NCBI GenBank assembly: GCA_025925185.1
Contig: JAICLV010000005.1
Location: forward strand, 1 to 34,925
Length of the DNA stretch: 34,925 nucleotides
Direction of reading: 5' to 3'
Source of the DNA: Acidothermaceae bacterium
GTDB lineage: Bacteria > Actinomycetota > Actinomycetes > Acidothermales > Acidothermaceae
Shown: one piece after another, positions 7,788 through 16,827 of the stretch
How the letters are laid out: every line of letters starts with the position of its first letter
Numbering within the stretch: the stretch's first letter is position 1
Made by a program: the position numbers and the translations under genes
Notes under the pieces: model-generated
Database searches by the model: none
Told to the model about the DNA's origin: nothing
What the model saw: the letters and a program-made list of their open reading frames with translations, nothing else

Positions 7788-8321
7788 CTAGCTGTCGTCG
7801 CCGGAGGTCGCGGTCGGGTACGACGCGTGCCCCGCTTGCTTTCGCTCGTCCTCCTCGACCATGCGGTAGAGCTCACGCTGCACGTGCTCGACCTTCGGCA
7901 CGTTGGCCAGCGTGATCTGGCCGCGCTCCCCCGCCGATTCGATCACCAGCGTGCCGCTGCGCAGCATCCGCTCGAGAAGGTTCTCCGAGAACGACACGTC
8001 GTTCACCCGGTTGAGCGGGACGTCGCGGCCGTGCCTGGCGACGATCCCGGTGCGCAGGACCAACCGGTCGGTCGTGAGCACGTACCGCGTGGTGACCCAG
8101 CGCAGGTACGGCAGCACGGTGAACCACACGATGAGCACGATCGCCACACCGATGATGACCCATTGCACGATCTTGTGCGCGCTGCCGCTAGGGGCAGCGG
8201 CGATGCCATAACCGCCGAGGCCGCAGACCACGACGAGCACCAGCGCCGGCACCACGAGCTGGCTCCAGTGCGGGTGCAGGTCGAGGACGACCTCCTCACC
8301 CTCGTTCATCCTCACGCTCAT
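7788..8321 (-). CDS. membrane PH-domain (bPH2, DUF304) protein
   Basis: This 177-residue membrane protein has two transmembrane helices (about residues 20-42 and 52-73) followed by a bacterial pleckstrin-homology domain. That domain has the hallmark RWVTTRYVLTTDRLVLRTGI and PLNRVNDVSFSENLLERML segments. The family's biochemical role is unknown. In Mycobacterium tuberculosis the homologous type of protein (Rv3278c, from memory) lies beside birA and accD5, as here, which supports orthology. ATG at 8321 is used; ATG at 8309 (residue 5) is an alternative. No Shine-Dalgarno is evident. Confidence 0.88.
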   Translation of the reverse strand: MSVRMNEGEEVVLDLHPHWSQLVVPALVLVVVCGLGGYGIAAAPSGSAHKIVQWVIIGVAIVLIVWFTVLPYLRWVTTRYVLTTDRLVLRTGIVARHGRDVPLNRVNDVSFSENLLERMLRSGTLVIESAGERGQITLANVPKVEHVQRELYRMVEEDERKQAGHASYPTATSGDDS

Positions 8322-8420
8322 GCGAGAAATGGTGGCACGGCCGCGACTCGTGGCAGGCCAACTCGCCGATGATCACCAGAACTGTTGTGGAGCAGGGGAG
8401 GCCGGGTCGCATGTAAGGGG

Positions 8421-9239
8421 TTACGAGTAGCGGGTGACGAACCCGCGCTCGCGAAACACCCGCAGCATCCACGCCGCGTAGGCGAGCGACAAAACGACGA
8501 GCGCGACGGTGGTGCCGAACGCGATGCCCAACTCTCCCCATGGCATCGGCTCGCCGCGCGCCAGCGTCTGGCCGACCACGAAGGTGTGGGTGGTCGGCAG
8601 CGCGTGCGCGATCGGCCGGATCAACGAGGGGAGCGCGCTTACCGGGTAAAAGACCCCGGAGATCGGCATGATGCCGAACAGGATGCCCCACGCGAGCGCC
8701 TCGGCGCCGCTGCCGAACCGCAGCACCAAGCCGACGACGAACAACGAGATCGCCATGCCGATCGCCATCAGCAACACGACCACGGGCAGCAGGCCGAACC
8801 CGAGGGTGGTGATACGGAAGGCGTAGACGGTCCAGGCGATGATCGCGACCGCGCCGACCCCGACCGCGAGTTTCACCAGGCCGAACAGCGCGACGCCCGC
8901 CATGTACTCCCACTCGCGGGTGGGCGTGGTGAACAGGTTGAGCAGGTTGCGCGACCAGGTCTCCTCGAGAAAGCCCGTGGATAAAGCGATCTGCGCCTGA
9001 TACACGACGTGCCACAACACGATGCCAGCCATCAGGTAAAGCGGCACCTGGGCGGCTCCGCCCGACGCCCTCGACGCGAACACGCCGATCGAGCCGAACA
9101 GCACGGTGTCGACGACCGGCCACATCACAACGTCGAACAGGCGATGCGGGCTGCGCTTCAGCACATACGCGTGCCGGATGGCGACCGCCGCGATCCGCGA
9201 AAAACTGGCCGGCACGCCGCTGTAGGTGAGCGCGGTCAC
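8421..9239 (-). CDS. ABC-2 type transporter permease
   Basis: This 272-residue protein has about six hydrophobic helices and the ABC-2 membrane domain layout seen in NodJ/DrrB-type exporters, with the conserved ETWSRNLLNLFTTPTREWEY stretch after the second helix and a PISGVFYPVSALP segment. GTG at 9239 overlaps the stop of the ATPase as GTGA, so the start is well fixed and the two are translationally coupled. Together they form a two-component exporter in the plasma membrane. The substrate (drug, polysaccharide or lipid) cannot be told from sequence. The pair lies between the PH-domain gene and birA, genes that adjoin in M. tuberculosis. Confidence 0.9.
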   Translation of the reverse strand: MTALTYSGVPASFSRIAAVAIRHAYVLKRSPHRLFDVVMWPVVDTVLFGSIGVFASRASGGAAQVPLYLMAGIVLWHVVYQAQIALSTGFLEETWSRNLLNLFTTPTREWEYMAGVALFGLVKLAVGVGAVAIIAWTVYAFRITTLGFGLLPVVVLLMAIGMAISLFVVGLVLRFGSGAEALAWGILFGIMPISGVFYPVSALPSLIRPIAHALPTTHTFVVGQTLARGEPMPWGELGIAFGTTVALVVLSLAYAAWMLRVFRERGFVTRYS

Positions 9240-10024
9240 GACGCCACCTCCGACCGAGACGACCCAGCCGACCGGGCCAACCCGCCCGCGTCGCGCACGG
9301 CCGCGAGATGCAAGAAGACTCCCTCCAGGTCGTCGCGGCCGAACTGCTGGGCGATCTCGTCGGCCCTGCCGTCGGCCACCACCCGGCCTGCGCTCAAGAA
9401 CACGACGCGGTCGCAAAGCCGCTCGACCTCGACCATGTTGTGGCTGGTGACGAGCAGCGCGGTGCCGTCTGACTCGCTCAACTCCCGCAGCCCGGTGCGC
9501 ACCCGCAGCGCGACCTCAGGGTCGAGCGACGCGGTCGGCTCGTCGAGCACCATCAGTCGCGGCCGGTGCAGCGACGCCTTCACCACGCCGATCAAGGTCT
9601 TCTGCCCGCTGGAAAGCTCGGTGCCCATCGCGCGCGAGAGTTGCGCGACCCCGAACCGCTCCAGCCCACGCCGGGCCGCGGCCTTCGGGTCGCGCAAGCC
9701 GTACAGCCGGGCGAACATCACCAGGTACTCCTCGACCCGCATCCGCTCGGGCAGCGGCAGGTATCCCGCGACGAACCCGACCCGCTCCATCGCGGCGTAA
9801 CGGCCGCGCGGCAGGACATGGCCCAGCACCTCGACCGTGCCGCCGTTCGGCCGCACGACGCCCAGGCACATCAAAAGAGTGGTGGTCTTGCCCGCGCCGT
9901 TCGGGCCGAGCAACCCAACCCGCTCGCCGGGCCTGATCTCGAGGTCGACCCCGTCGACGGCACGGCCGCGCCGGTAGTCCTTGACGAGTCCGTGCGCGCG
10001 CAAGACGAGATCTGCTGATGTCAC
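9236..10024 (-). CDS. ABC-2 type transporter ATP-binding protein
   Basis: This 262-residue ATPase has Walker A GPNGAGKTT (about residue 39), an ABC signature in the degenerate form LSSGQKT, Walker B LMVLDEPTASLDP and the switch histidine in VTSHNM. It powers the permease encoded immediately downstream. Start is GTG at 10024. The C-terminal region after residue 225 (VFLHLAAVRDAGG) is typical of exporter ATPases. It is followed directly by the coupled permease gene and preceded by birA 91 bp upstream. Confidence 0.92.
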   Translation of the reverse strand: MTSADLVLRAHGLVKDYRRGRAVDGVDLEIRPGERVGLLGPNGAGKTTTLLMCLGVVRPNGGTVEVLGHVLPRGRYAAMERVGFVAGYLPLPERMRVEEYLVMFARLYGLRDPKAAARRGLERFGVAQLSRAMGTELSSGQKTLIGVVKASLHRPRLMVLDEPTASLDPEVALRVRTGLRELSESDGTALLVTSHNMVEVERLCDRVVFLSAGRVVADGRADEIAQQFGRDDLEGVFLHLAAVRDAGGLARSAGSSRSEVAS

Positions 10025-10070
10025 GAGGATCTAGCCTCGCACGAACGAGCCCGCCCGTGCCGCCGAATAA

Positions 10071-10129
10071 TCCAGGCCGGGCGAATCAGGCCGGGCGAAT
10101 CAGGCCCCGGGCGGATCAGGCCGGGCGAA
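10071..10129. repeat. tandem repeat of about 14 bp at the 3' end of birA
   Basis: The unit TCAGGCCGGGCGAA occurs four times in a row: 10071-10085 (one extra C), 10086-10099 (exact), 10100-10115 (two extra bases, one substitution) and 10116-10129 (exact). The copy at 10116-10129 encodes the last codons and stop of birA, and the other three follow it as non-coding copies, each bringing another TGA on the birA strand. This looks like slippage duplication of the gene's end. Confidence 0.85.
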
Positions 10130-10955
10130 CGTGGACGACGTCGCCGGCGCTCACCGGCGCAGCCCCGTTCGCGCCGTCGATCACGAGCGCGCCATCGTCG
10201 CGGACGTCGACCGCGACGCCGTCGACCACCTCGCCCGACGGCAGCTGGGCCCGGACCCGCACGCCGAGCGTCGCGCACAACTCGCGATACCCCGGCAACA
10301 CCGCCCCGGCCTCGCCGCCCGCCTCGACCCAGCGCGTGTACTCGACCCCGACCCCTCGCAATGCCGCCCGTAAGATCGTGTCACGATCTGTCGTCGCACC
10401 TCCCGCCAAGCCCAGGGACGTTGCCGTGGGCACCGGCAACTCCGGCTCCCGCAAGGTGACGTTCATGCCGACGCCGACAACCGCGGCGGCCCGCTTCTGA
10501 CCACCCGCAGACTCCACGCGTTCCGCCAGAATGCCGCCGAATTTGCGCGCGCCGAGCATCAGGTCGTTCGGCCACTTCAGCGCGACCGCCATCTCGCACA
10601 CCCTCGCGACGCCGCGGGCGACGCCGACGCCGACGAGCAACGGCAGCAAGGTCCACCGGCTCGCCTCGACGTCCGGGCGTAGCAGCATCGAGAAACTCAG
10701 CCCGGAACGCGGCGGCGCGACCCACTGCCGCTCAAGTCGGCCGCGACCCGCTGTTTGGTGCTCGGCCACCAACACCACGCCTTCGGGTGCGCCGTTGCGC
10801 GCGAGCGCGGCGACGTCCGCGTTGGTGGATCCCGTCGCGTCGACCACCCGCACGTCGTGCCACAAGGGATCGTGCGCGAACGCGCGGCGGATCGCGCGCG
10901 CGGCGAGCGGCGGCCGGTCGAGATCGCTCCAGCGCGAGCCGTCACCCATCGTCAT
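10116..10955 (-). CDS. birA: biotin--[acetyl-CoA carboxylase] ligase
   Basis: This 279-residue biotin-protein ligase activates biotin with ATP and attaches it to the biotin-carrier lysine of carboxylases, here most likely the AKMK-type site of the alpha subunit at 29621. It shows the family motifs GSTNADVAAL, TAGRGRLERQW (adenylate-binding GRGR), LKWPNDLML and KFGGILAE. There is no N-terminal DNA-binding helix-turn-helix, so it is a ligase only, not a biotin repressor. ATG at 10955 is 4 bp after the ppc stop; ATG at 10949 is an alternative. The upstream ppc gene and the divergent accD5-accE pair keep carbon fixation enzymes and their biotinylation enzyme together. Its 3' end is duplicated as a tandem repeat. 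Confidence 0.93.
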   Translation of the reverse strand: MTMGDGSRWSDLDRPPLAARAIRRAFAHDPLWHDVRVVDATGSTNADVAALARNGAPEGVVLVAEHQTAGRGRLERQWVAPPRSGLSFSMLLRPDVEASRWTLLPLLVGVGVARGVARVCEMAVALKWPNDLMLGARKFGGILAERVESAGGQKRAAAVVGVGMNVTLREPELPVPTATSLGLAGGATTDRDTILRAALRGVGVEYTRWVEAGGEAGAVLPGYRELCATLGVRVRAQLPSGEVVDGVAVDVRDDGALVIDGANGAAPVSAGDVVHVRPA

Positions 10956-10959
10956 TAGC

Positions 10960-13614
10960 TCAGCCGGTGTTCTGCAGCCCGGCCGCGACCCCGTTGATGG
11001 TGAGCAGCAGGATTCGCTGGATACGGTCGCGCTCGTCGTCGTCCGCGATGCCCCCGGCGCGCAACCGCTGCAACGAGCGCAACTGAATGTGCGACAGCGC
11101 GTCGACGTACGGGTTTCGCAACTCGACGGCGCGGCCGAGCACACGGTGCGATTCGAGCAACCGCTCCTGCCGCAGCACTTTCAGCAGCCACGACGTGGTG
11201 CGGTCGAACTCGGTGAGAATTGTGTCGGCGATGTCGGGCCGGTCACCGAGCACCAAGTGTCGCTCCGCGATGTCGCGGTCGGCTTTTGCCAGCGACATCT
11301 CGACGTTGTCGAGCATCGCGGTGAACAGCGGCCACTCCGCATAGGCGGCGCGCAACACGTCGACGTCGCCGACCGCCTCGAGCCCGCTGCCCAGACCGAA
11401 CCAGCCCGGCAAGGTGGCGCGGGTCTGCGACCAGGCGAAAACCCACGGAATGGCGCGCAAATCGGCGAGGCCGCCGCCGGAAGCGCGACGCGTCGGCCGC
11501 GAGCCGATGCGCAGCGAGCCGATTTCCCCCAACGGGCTGACCGCCGCGAAGAACTCCGCGAAACCCTCGGTCTCGACCAACGACCGATACGCCACGCGAG
11601 CGGCGTCGCTGACCTTGTCGAACGTCGGACGGTGCCGCGCCGCGACCTCGGCACCTCGCTCCTCAACCGCCGGCGTCGAGGCCAGCAGCACGGCGCCCGA
11701 GACCTGGTCGAGGTGCCGCTGCGCGATGACCGGATGCCCGTACCGCGCGAAGATGACCTCGCCCTGCTCGGTGACCTTGAAGCGACCGTCGATCGAGCCG
11801 GGCGCCTGCGACAACACGGCGCGGCTCGCCGGACCGCCACCGCGACCCACCGCGCCACCGCGACCGTGAAAGAGCGTCAGCACGACGTCGTTGCGCCGCG
11901 ACCACTGCGCTAGCGCGGCCTGCGCGTCGTACAGCGCGAGCGTCGCCGACACCGGGCCGACGTCCTTCGCGGAGTCGGAGTAACCGAGCATGACCTCGAG
12001 CCGCCGTCCGTTCGCGGCCAATCTCGCTTGCACAGCAGGCAATTTCAGCGCCTCATCGAGCACCGGCACCGACCGGTTGAGGTCGTCTTGCGTCTCGAAC
12101 AGCGGGACGACGTCAAGCACCGGGGGCTTCCCGTCGGTCGCCAACTCGGCGAGTTCGTACACTGCGGCGATGTCGGCGGCCGTGCGCGTGAAGCTGATGA
12201 CGTAACGACGACAGGCGTCGACGCCGTATTCGTCTTGCAGCCAGGCGACCGCGCGGATCGTCTCCAGCACCTCCGCGGTCATCGGCGAGAGTTCGCCACC
12301 CGCGCGCGCCTCCGCGAGCGCCGTCGCGTGCACGCCGCTGTGCTGGCGCACCTCCAGCTCGGCGAGGTGGAACCCGAACGTCTCGACCTGCCAGATGAGG
12401 TGCTGCAACTCGCCGTATGCGAGTCGTGCCGCGCCGGCTTGGGCGAGCGAGTCTTGCACCAGCCGCAGGTCGGCGACCAACTCGTGCGGGCGTCGATACC
12501 CGCTCGGTTGACCCAGCCGACGCGCCCGGATGCGCGCGGCGGCGTACAGCACGTAGACCCGATGCGGCTCGCCGGGCGCCCGCAGCGTCAACTCCTCGAT
12601 CAGCGCGCGATGGTCGGGAACCGCCTCGTCGATCGCGGCCTGCAACGCGGCGCTGGCCGGGGTCGTCGACTGCTGCGCGGTCAGCGTGCGGCCGACGCGG
12701 TTCGCCGTCCGCTCAAGGGCGATGAGCACGTGCGCCGACTGCGTGGCGAGCGCCTCTTTCGTGACAGACGACGTGACGTTGGGGTTGCCGTCGCGGTCGC
12801 CGCCGACCCAGCTGCCGAGCCGCAGATACGCCGGCGCCTTCGGCGCCTGGGCGCCCGACAGCTCACCCAGCAGCAGGTGGTCGAGGCTTCGATACAGCGA
12901 CGGGACGACGCGAAACAGCGTCTCGTCGAACACCGCCATCGCGGTGCGCACCTCGTCGAGCGGGTCGACCACGCTGGAGCGCAGGTGCGCGGTGCGCCAG
13001 AGAATGTCGATCTCCTCGAGCATCCGACGCCGGGCGTCCGCGCGCTCCGCCGAGCCGCCGCGCGGGTCGTCGACGCGGTCGAGCTGGTCGCCCACCCGCG
13101 AGATCGCGGTCACCACCGCGCGCCGGCGGGCCTCGGTGGGGTGCGCGGTCAAAACCGGATGAAGCGACAATCCGTCGACCAGCCGGGCGAGGTGCTCATC
13201 ACCGTGCAGCCGCCGAACCTCGTCGACGGACGACGCGAGGGAGTCGCCCACGCTGCCGCCGCCGAAATCACGCGACCGCAAGACCCGCACCCGGTGATGC
13301 TCTTCGGCGAGATTGGCCAGGTGGAAGTAAACGGTGAACGCGCGCGCGACGTCCTCGGCGCGCGCGAGCGGCCAGTCGCCGATGAGCTCGACGACGGTGT
13401 CGCTGTCACCCGCGCCGGTGCGAGCAGCGATAACGGCGCGTCGCAGTGTCTCGACATCGGCGAGCAACTCCGGCCCGCCGTACTCGCGCAGCACCTGGCC
13501 GAGCAGCTCACCGAGAAGGCGGACGTCGCGGCGCAGCAGCTCCGGCATTTCCAGCCGGGCGCGCTCTCGCGGCGCGTTGCCCATGTCATCTCTTGCGATC
13601 TCGGCCCCAGACAC
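10960..13614 (-). CDS. ppc: phosphoenolpyruvate carboxylase
   Basis: This 884-residue enzyme carboxylates PEP to oxaloacetate, replenishing the TCA cycle. Signatures are intact: [11 protein letters not shown] (catalytic His), [52 protein letters not shown] and the C-terminal QNTG that closes the active site. Length is in the usual range (about 880-930). GTG at 13614 is chosen because a TACGCT -10 element lies 6 nt upstream (leaderless); ATG at 13584 is an alternative. birA follows 4 bp after the stop. The gene diverges from accD5-like across only 23 bp, with overlapping -10 boxes, so PEP carboxylation and acyl-CoA carboxylation may be co-regulated. Confidence 0.96.
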   Translation of the reverse strand: MSGAEIARDDMGNAPRERARLEMPELLRRDVRLLGELLGQVLREYGGPELLADVETLRRAVIAARTGAGDSDTVVELIGDWPLARAEDVARAFTVYFHLANLAEEHHRVRVLRSRDFGGGSVGDSLASSVDEVRRLHGDEHLARLVDGLSLHPVLTAHPTEARRRAVVTAISRVGDQLDRVDDPRGGSAERADARRRMLEEIDILWRTAHLRSSVVDPLDEVRTAMAVFDETLFRVVPSLYRSLDHLLLGELSGAQAPKAPAYLRLGSWVGGDRDGNPNVTSSVTKEALATQSAHVLIALERTANRVGRTLTAQQSTTPASAALQAAIDEAVPDHRALIEELTLRAPGEPHRVYVLYAAARIRARRLGQPSGYRRPHELVADLRLVQDSLAQAGAARLAYGELQHLIWQVETFGFHLAELEVRQHSGVHATALAEARAGGELSPMTAEVLETIRAVAWLQDEYGVDACRRYVISFTRTAADIAAVYELAELATDGKPPVLDVVPLFETQDDLNRSVPVLDEALKLPAVQARLAANGRRLEVMLGYSDSAKDVGPVSATLALYDAQAALAQWSRRNDVVLTLFHGRGGAVGRGGGPASRAVLSQAPGSIDGRFKVTEQGEVIFARYGHPVIAQRHLDQVSGAVLLASTPAVEERGAEVAARHRPTFDKVSDAARVAYRSLVETEGFAEFFAAVSPLGEIGSLRIGSRPTRRASGGGLADLRAIPWVFAWSQTRATLPGWFGLGSGLEAVGDVDVLRAAYAEWPLFTAMLDNVEMSLAKADRDIAERHLVLGDRPDIADTILTEFDRTTSWLLKVLRQERLLESHRVLGRAVELRNPYVDALSHIQLRSLQRLRAGGIADDDERDRIQRILLLTINGVAAGLQNTG

Positions 13615-13620
13615 GCCGAC

Positions 13621-13630
13621 AGCGTACTGT
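13621..13630. promoter_or_regulatory. bidirectional promoter core with overlapping -10 elements
   Basis: Within AGCGTACTGT, the plus strand has TACTGT (13625-13630), ending 7 nt before the ATG of accD5-like at 13638. The minus strand has TACGCT (13626-13621), ending 6 nt before the GTG of ppc at 13614. The two hexamers share the central TA. Both genes would produce leaderless mRNAs from opposite strands of the same open complex. Confidence 0.5.
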
Positions 13631-13637
13631 CAGCGCC

Positions 13638-15215
13638 ATGAGCGCCGAGCAGCCCGTCCGCACGACGGCGGCAAAACTCGCCGATTTGCGCGCCCGCCAC
13701 GACGAGGCGGTGCACGCCGGCTCGGCTCGCGCGATCGAACGCCAGCACGCGAAAGGAAAGCAGACCGCACGCGAGCGCATCGACGCGCTGCTCGACGCAG
13801 GCTCGTTCGTCGAGCTCGACGAACTGGCCCGCCACCGTTCGTCGTCGTTCGACATGTCCGCCAACCGCCCCTACGGCGACGGCGTTGTCGCGGGCTACGG
13901 CACTGTCGACGGCCGGCAGGTCTGCGTGTTCTCGCAAGACTTTACGGTCTTCGGCGGCAGCCTCGGCGAGGTGTTCGGCGAGAAGATCCTGAAGGTGATG
14001 GATCTCGCGCTGAAGGTGGGCTGCCCGGTCGTCGGCATCACCGACTCCGGTGGTGCGCGAATCCAAGAGGGCGTCGTCGCGCTGGGGCTCTACGGCGAGA
14101 TTTTCTATCGCAACACGATCGCGTCGGGCGTCGTACCGCAAATCTCGCTGGTGATGGGGCCGTGCGCCGGTGGCGCCGTCTACTCCCCCGCGATCACCGA
14201 TTTCACCATCATGGTCGAAGGCACGTCGCACATGTTCATCACCGGGCCCGACGTCATCAAGACCGTCACCGGTGAAGAGGTCGGTTTCGAAGAACTCGGC
14301 GGCGCCCGCACGCACAACACCCGCTCGGGAAACGCGCATTACCTCGCAGCCGACGAGGCCGACGCGATCGAATTCGTCCAGCAGCTGCTCGCGTTTCTGC
14401 CTTCCAACAACACCGAGGACCCACCCGCCATCGACGCCGTCGCCGACGTCGAGCCCACGGCCGACGATCTCGCGCTCGACACCGTCGTGCCCGACTCTCC
14501 CAACCAGCCCTATGACGTTCACCAGGTCATCGCGACAGTGCTCGACGACGGCGATTTCCTCGAGATCCAAGAACTCTTCGCGCCCAACATCGTGTGCGGT
14601 TTCGGGCGCGTCGAGGGTCGCCCGGTCGGGGTGGTCGCCAACCAACCCATGCATTTCGCCGGCTGCCTCGACATCGACGCGTCGGAGAAGGCGGCCCGCT
14701 TCGTGCGCACCTGCGACGCGTTCAACGTGCCAATCCTCACCTTCGTCGATGTGCCTGGCTTTCTCCCGGGCACCGACCAGGAGTGGAACGGCATCATCCG
14801 CCGTGGCGCCAAGCTGCTATTCGCCTATGCGGAGGCCACCGTGCCGAAGGTGACCGTCATCATGCGCAAGGCGTACGGCGGCGCGTACGACGTGATGGGC
14901 AGCAAGCACCTGCGGGCCGACATCAACCTGGCGTGGCCGACCGCGCAAATCGCCGTGATGGGCGCCGCTGGCGCGGTCAATATCTTGTACCGCAAGGAAT
15001 TGGCTACCGCCGACGACCCGGCAGCCGCGCGTGAGTCGTTCGTCGCCGAATACGAGGATCATCTCGCCAACCCGTACGTCGCCGCCGAACGCGGTTACGT
15101 CGACTCCGTGATTCTGCCGTCGCAGACCCGTGCGGCGATCACCCAGGCCCTGCGCATGCTGCGCAACAAACGCGACGCGCTCCCGCCCAAGAAACACGGC
15201 AACATCCCGCTGTGA
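13638..15215 (+). CDS. accD5: acyl-CoA carboxylase beta subunit, AccD5/PccB type
   Basis: This 525-residue carboxyltransferase subunit most closely resembles actinobacterial AccD5/PccB propionyl-CoA carboxylases, which make methylmalonyl-CoA. Both halves are complete: [12 protein letters not shown] and the oxyanion-hole [12 protein letters not shown] in the first; [20 protein letters not shown] and [16 protein letters not shown] in the second; and the terminal [11 protein letters not shown] at 13638 has a leaderless -10 box. A longer in-frame opening overlaps ppc and is discarded. The next gene, the epsilon subunit, overlaps its stop as GTGA. Substrate assignment rests on resemblance and context. 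The biotinylated partner is probably the alpha subunit at 29621. Confidence 0.94.
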   Translation: MSAEQPVRTTAAKLADLRARHDEAVHAGSARAIERQHAKGKQTARERIDALLDAGSFVELDELARHRSSSFDMSANRPYGDGVVAGYGTVDGRQVCVFSQDFTVFGGSLGEVFGEKILKVMDLALKVGCPVVGITDSGGARIQEGVVALGLYGEIFYRNTIASGVVPQISLVMGPCAGGAVYSPAITDFTIMVEGTSHMFITGPDVIKTVTGEEVGFEELGGARTHNTRSGNAHYLAADEADAIEFVQQLLAFLPSNNTEDPPAIDAVADVEPTADDLALDTVVPDSPNQPYDVHQVIATVLDDGDFLEIQELFAPNIVCGFGRVEGRPVGVVANQPMHFAGCLDIDASEKAARFVRTCDAFNVPILTFVDVPGFLPGTDQEWNGIIRRGAKLLFAYAEATVPKVTVIMRKAYGGAYDVMGSKHLRADINLAWPTAQIAVMGAAGAVNILYRKELATADDPAAARESFVAEYEDHLANPYVAAERGYVDSVILPSQTRAAITQALRMLRNKRDALPPKKHGNIPL

Positions 15216-15460
15216 CACTGCCGACACTGCCGACCCTGCCGACCCTGCCGACACTGCCGACGCTGCCGGCACTGCGGGTGATCCGAGGAAACCCCGATGA
15301 CGCCGAGCTCGCGGCCGTCGTCGCCGCGCTCTCGGCGGCGCTCGCCGGTCGCGACGACCGGCCCCCACCTGGGCCGCCGCGGCGGTGGCGGTCTTCGCTG
15401 ACGTCCGGCCCACTTTCGAGGGGCCCTGGCGCCTGGCGGGCGGCGCTGCGCTCGGTCTAG
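15212..15460 (+). CDS. accE: acyl-CoA carboxylase epsilon subunit (AccE)
   Basis: This 82-residue protein fits the small epsilon subunit that tightens actinobacterial acyl-CoA carboxylase complexes. The core [20 protein letters not shown] and the C-terminal GPGAWRAAL segment are family hallmarks. The GTG at 15212 overlaps the AccD5-like stop as GTGA. The N terminus is unusual: right after the start come six consecutive Thr-Leu-Pro triplets. M. tuberculosis AccE5 also has a repetitive N-terminal extension (from memory), but of different sequence. A perfect 8-bp stem with a 3-nt loop lies inside the gene at 15344-15362. Confidence 0.85.
   Translation: MTLPTLPTLPTLPTLPTLPALRVIRGNPDDAELAAVVAALSAALAGRDDRPPPGPPRRWRSSLTSGPLSRGPGAWRAALRSV
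15215..15268 (+). repeat. six tandem 9-bp repeats encoding Thr-Leu-Pro at the AccE N terminus
   Basis: The unit ACN-CTG-CCG is repeated six times without interruption, varying only at the third base of the Thr codon (A, A, C, C, A, G). A degenerate seventh unit GCA-CTG-CGG follows. Codon-phase purity means changes in copy number leave the reading frame intact. Confidence 0.92.
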
Positions 15461-15583
15461 GTTCGAGTCGGGGCGATCGGGGAATGCACCCGTCTCGAAG
15501 CCGCCTCGTCGACTCGGAGCGAAACCACGCACGGGGTCCCGTCGTCCAAGCCGACCCGAAGCGCCGCGGTCGGCCTCGTCGCG

Positions 15584-16798
15584 GTGGCCGCCCTGCTCGC
15601 CGGTTGCACGTCGCACCACCCAGCCGCGCCAGGATCGAGCGCCCGGGGATCGACCGCCCAAGAATCGGCCGCGATGCCGTCGATGAGCGGCATGGCGGGT
15701 GCCGGGGCCGCGTCGCAACCGGCTCCCCCCGTACCCCGATCAAACGCCGCCGCGACGTCGGAGGGGGCCTCCCCGCTGGCGGGCATGCCGCCGGTCGACG
15801 ACCCGAACAACATCTACAGCCACTCCGGGCCCGACATGTTGAGCCCGGTCGTGAGAAACGACCCGCCGCTGGTCTACGTGCCCAACAGCAACAGCAACAC
15901 CGTCGACGTTATCGACCCCAAGACGTTCAAGATCGTGGAGCACTTCGCGGTGCCGGGCCAGCCGCAGCACGTGGTTCCGTCGTACGACCTGAAGACGCTG
16001 TGGGTCAACAGCGACACCGGCAACGCGCTCGTGCCGATCGATCCGACGAACGGCAAGCCCGGCCAGCCGGTGCCGGTCGAAGACCCGTACAACCTGTACT
16101 TCACGCCGGACGGCAAGTACGCCGTCGTCATGGCAGAGCGGATGAAGCGGATCGACTGGCGCGACCCGCACACGATGGCGCTGGTGAAAAGCACCCCCGC
16201 ACCGTGCGCTGGTGTCAACCACGCCGACTTCTCGGCGAACGGCCGCTACTTCATCGTGAGTTGCGAGTTCGACGGCCAACTGCTGAAGGTCGACACGGCC
16301 ACCCAGCAGGTCGTCGGCCGGCTGTCGCTTGGCCACAACGCGATGCCGCAGGACGTGAAGACGTCGCCCGATGGCAGCGTGTTCTACGTCGCCGACATGA
16401 ACAGCAACGGCGTCTGGGTGATCGAGGGCGACAGCTTCGCGAACGTCGGTTTCATCGCCACGGGCAAGGGCGCGCACGGGTTATACGTGAGTCGCGACTC
16501 CAAGTACCTCTACGTCACCAACCGCGACGAGGGGTCGGTGTCGCTGATCGACCTGGCCACCCGCAAAGTGGCCACCAAGTGGGTGATCCCGGGTGGCGGT
16601 TCGCCCGACATGGGCAACGTGTCAGCGGACGGCAAGTCGCTGTGGCTGTCGGGGCGCTACGACGGCGTCGTGTACGACATCAGCACGGTCGACGGCCACC
16701 TGATCAAGAAGATCAAAGTCGGCAGCGGGCCACACGGCCTGTGCGTCTTCCCGATCCCCGGCCGCTACTCGCTAGGGCACACGGGCGTGACCCGCTGA
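15584..16798 (+). CDS. YVTN-type beta-propeller lipoprotein
   Basis: The protein has a lipobox LLAG-C, a low-complexity linker, then cytochrome-D1/YVTN-like propeller blades with repeated motifs such as VYVPNSNSNTVDVIDPKTF, VFYVADMNSNGVWVI and LYVTNRDEGSVSLIDLATRK. It is probably anchored on the cell surface; function unknown. The GTG at 15584 is the first standard start in frame and gives 404 residues, but only seven residues before the lipobox cysteine, too short for a signal peptide. The open frame upstream encodes a good n-region and h-region (SSKPTRSAAVGLVAVAALL). An ACG at 15527, 7 nt after a GGAG, would give a complete signal. It follows accE by 123 bp and converges with the diguanylate cyclase. 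Confidence 0.82.
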   Translation: MAALLAGCTSHHPAAPGSSARGSTAQESAAMPSMSGMAGAGAASQPAPPVPRSNAAATSEGASPLAGMPPVDDPNNIYSHSGPDMLSPVVRNDPPLVYVPNSNSNTVDVIDPKTFKIVEHFAVPGQPQHVVPSYDLKTLWVNSDTGNALVPIDPTNGKPGQPVPVEDPYNLYFTPDGKYAVVMAERMKRIDWRDPHTMALVKSTPAPCAGVNHADFSANGRYFIVSCEFDGQLLKVDTATQQVVGRLSLGHNAMPQDVKTSPDGSVFYVADMNSNGVWVIEGDSFANVGFIATGKGAHGLYVSRDSKYLYVTNRDEGSVSLIDLATRKVATKWVIPGGGSPDMGNVSADGKSLWLSGRYDGVVYDISTVDGHLIKKIKVGSGPHGLCVFPIPGRYSLGHTGVTR

Positions 16799-16827
16799 CG
16801 CGACGCGCACGCCGATCTGCGACGCGC

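Noticed and set aside
12028..13641. Long plus-strand open frame opposite ppc
   Set aside because: Arg/His/Gln-rich mirror reading of the minus-strand ppc gene; no family resemblance, and ppc has all its catalytic motifs.
13149..14654. Long minus-strand open frame opposite accD5
   Set aside because: Antisense shadow of a gene with full carboxyltransferase signatures.
15344..15362. 8-bp stem with 3-nt loop inside accE as a terminator
   Set aside because: It lies in the coding sequence encoding Ala-Gly-Arg-Asp-Asp-Arg and is expected by chance in GC-rich DNA; noted under accE only.
15451..15475. T-loop-like GGTTCGAGTC suggesting a tRNA
   Set aside because: Flanking bases cannot form a T-stem, and no acceptor or anticodon stem is found around it.
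15457..15813. 118-codon minus-strand frame opposite the lipoprotein N terminus
   Set aside because: No recognisable motif; complement of the low-complexity linker.
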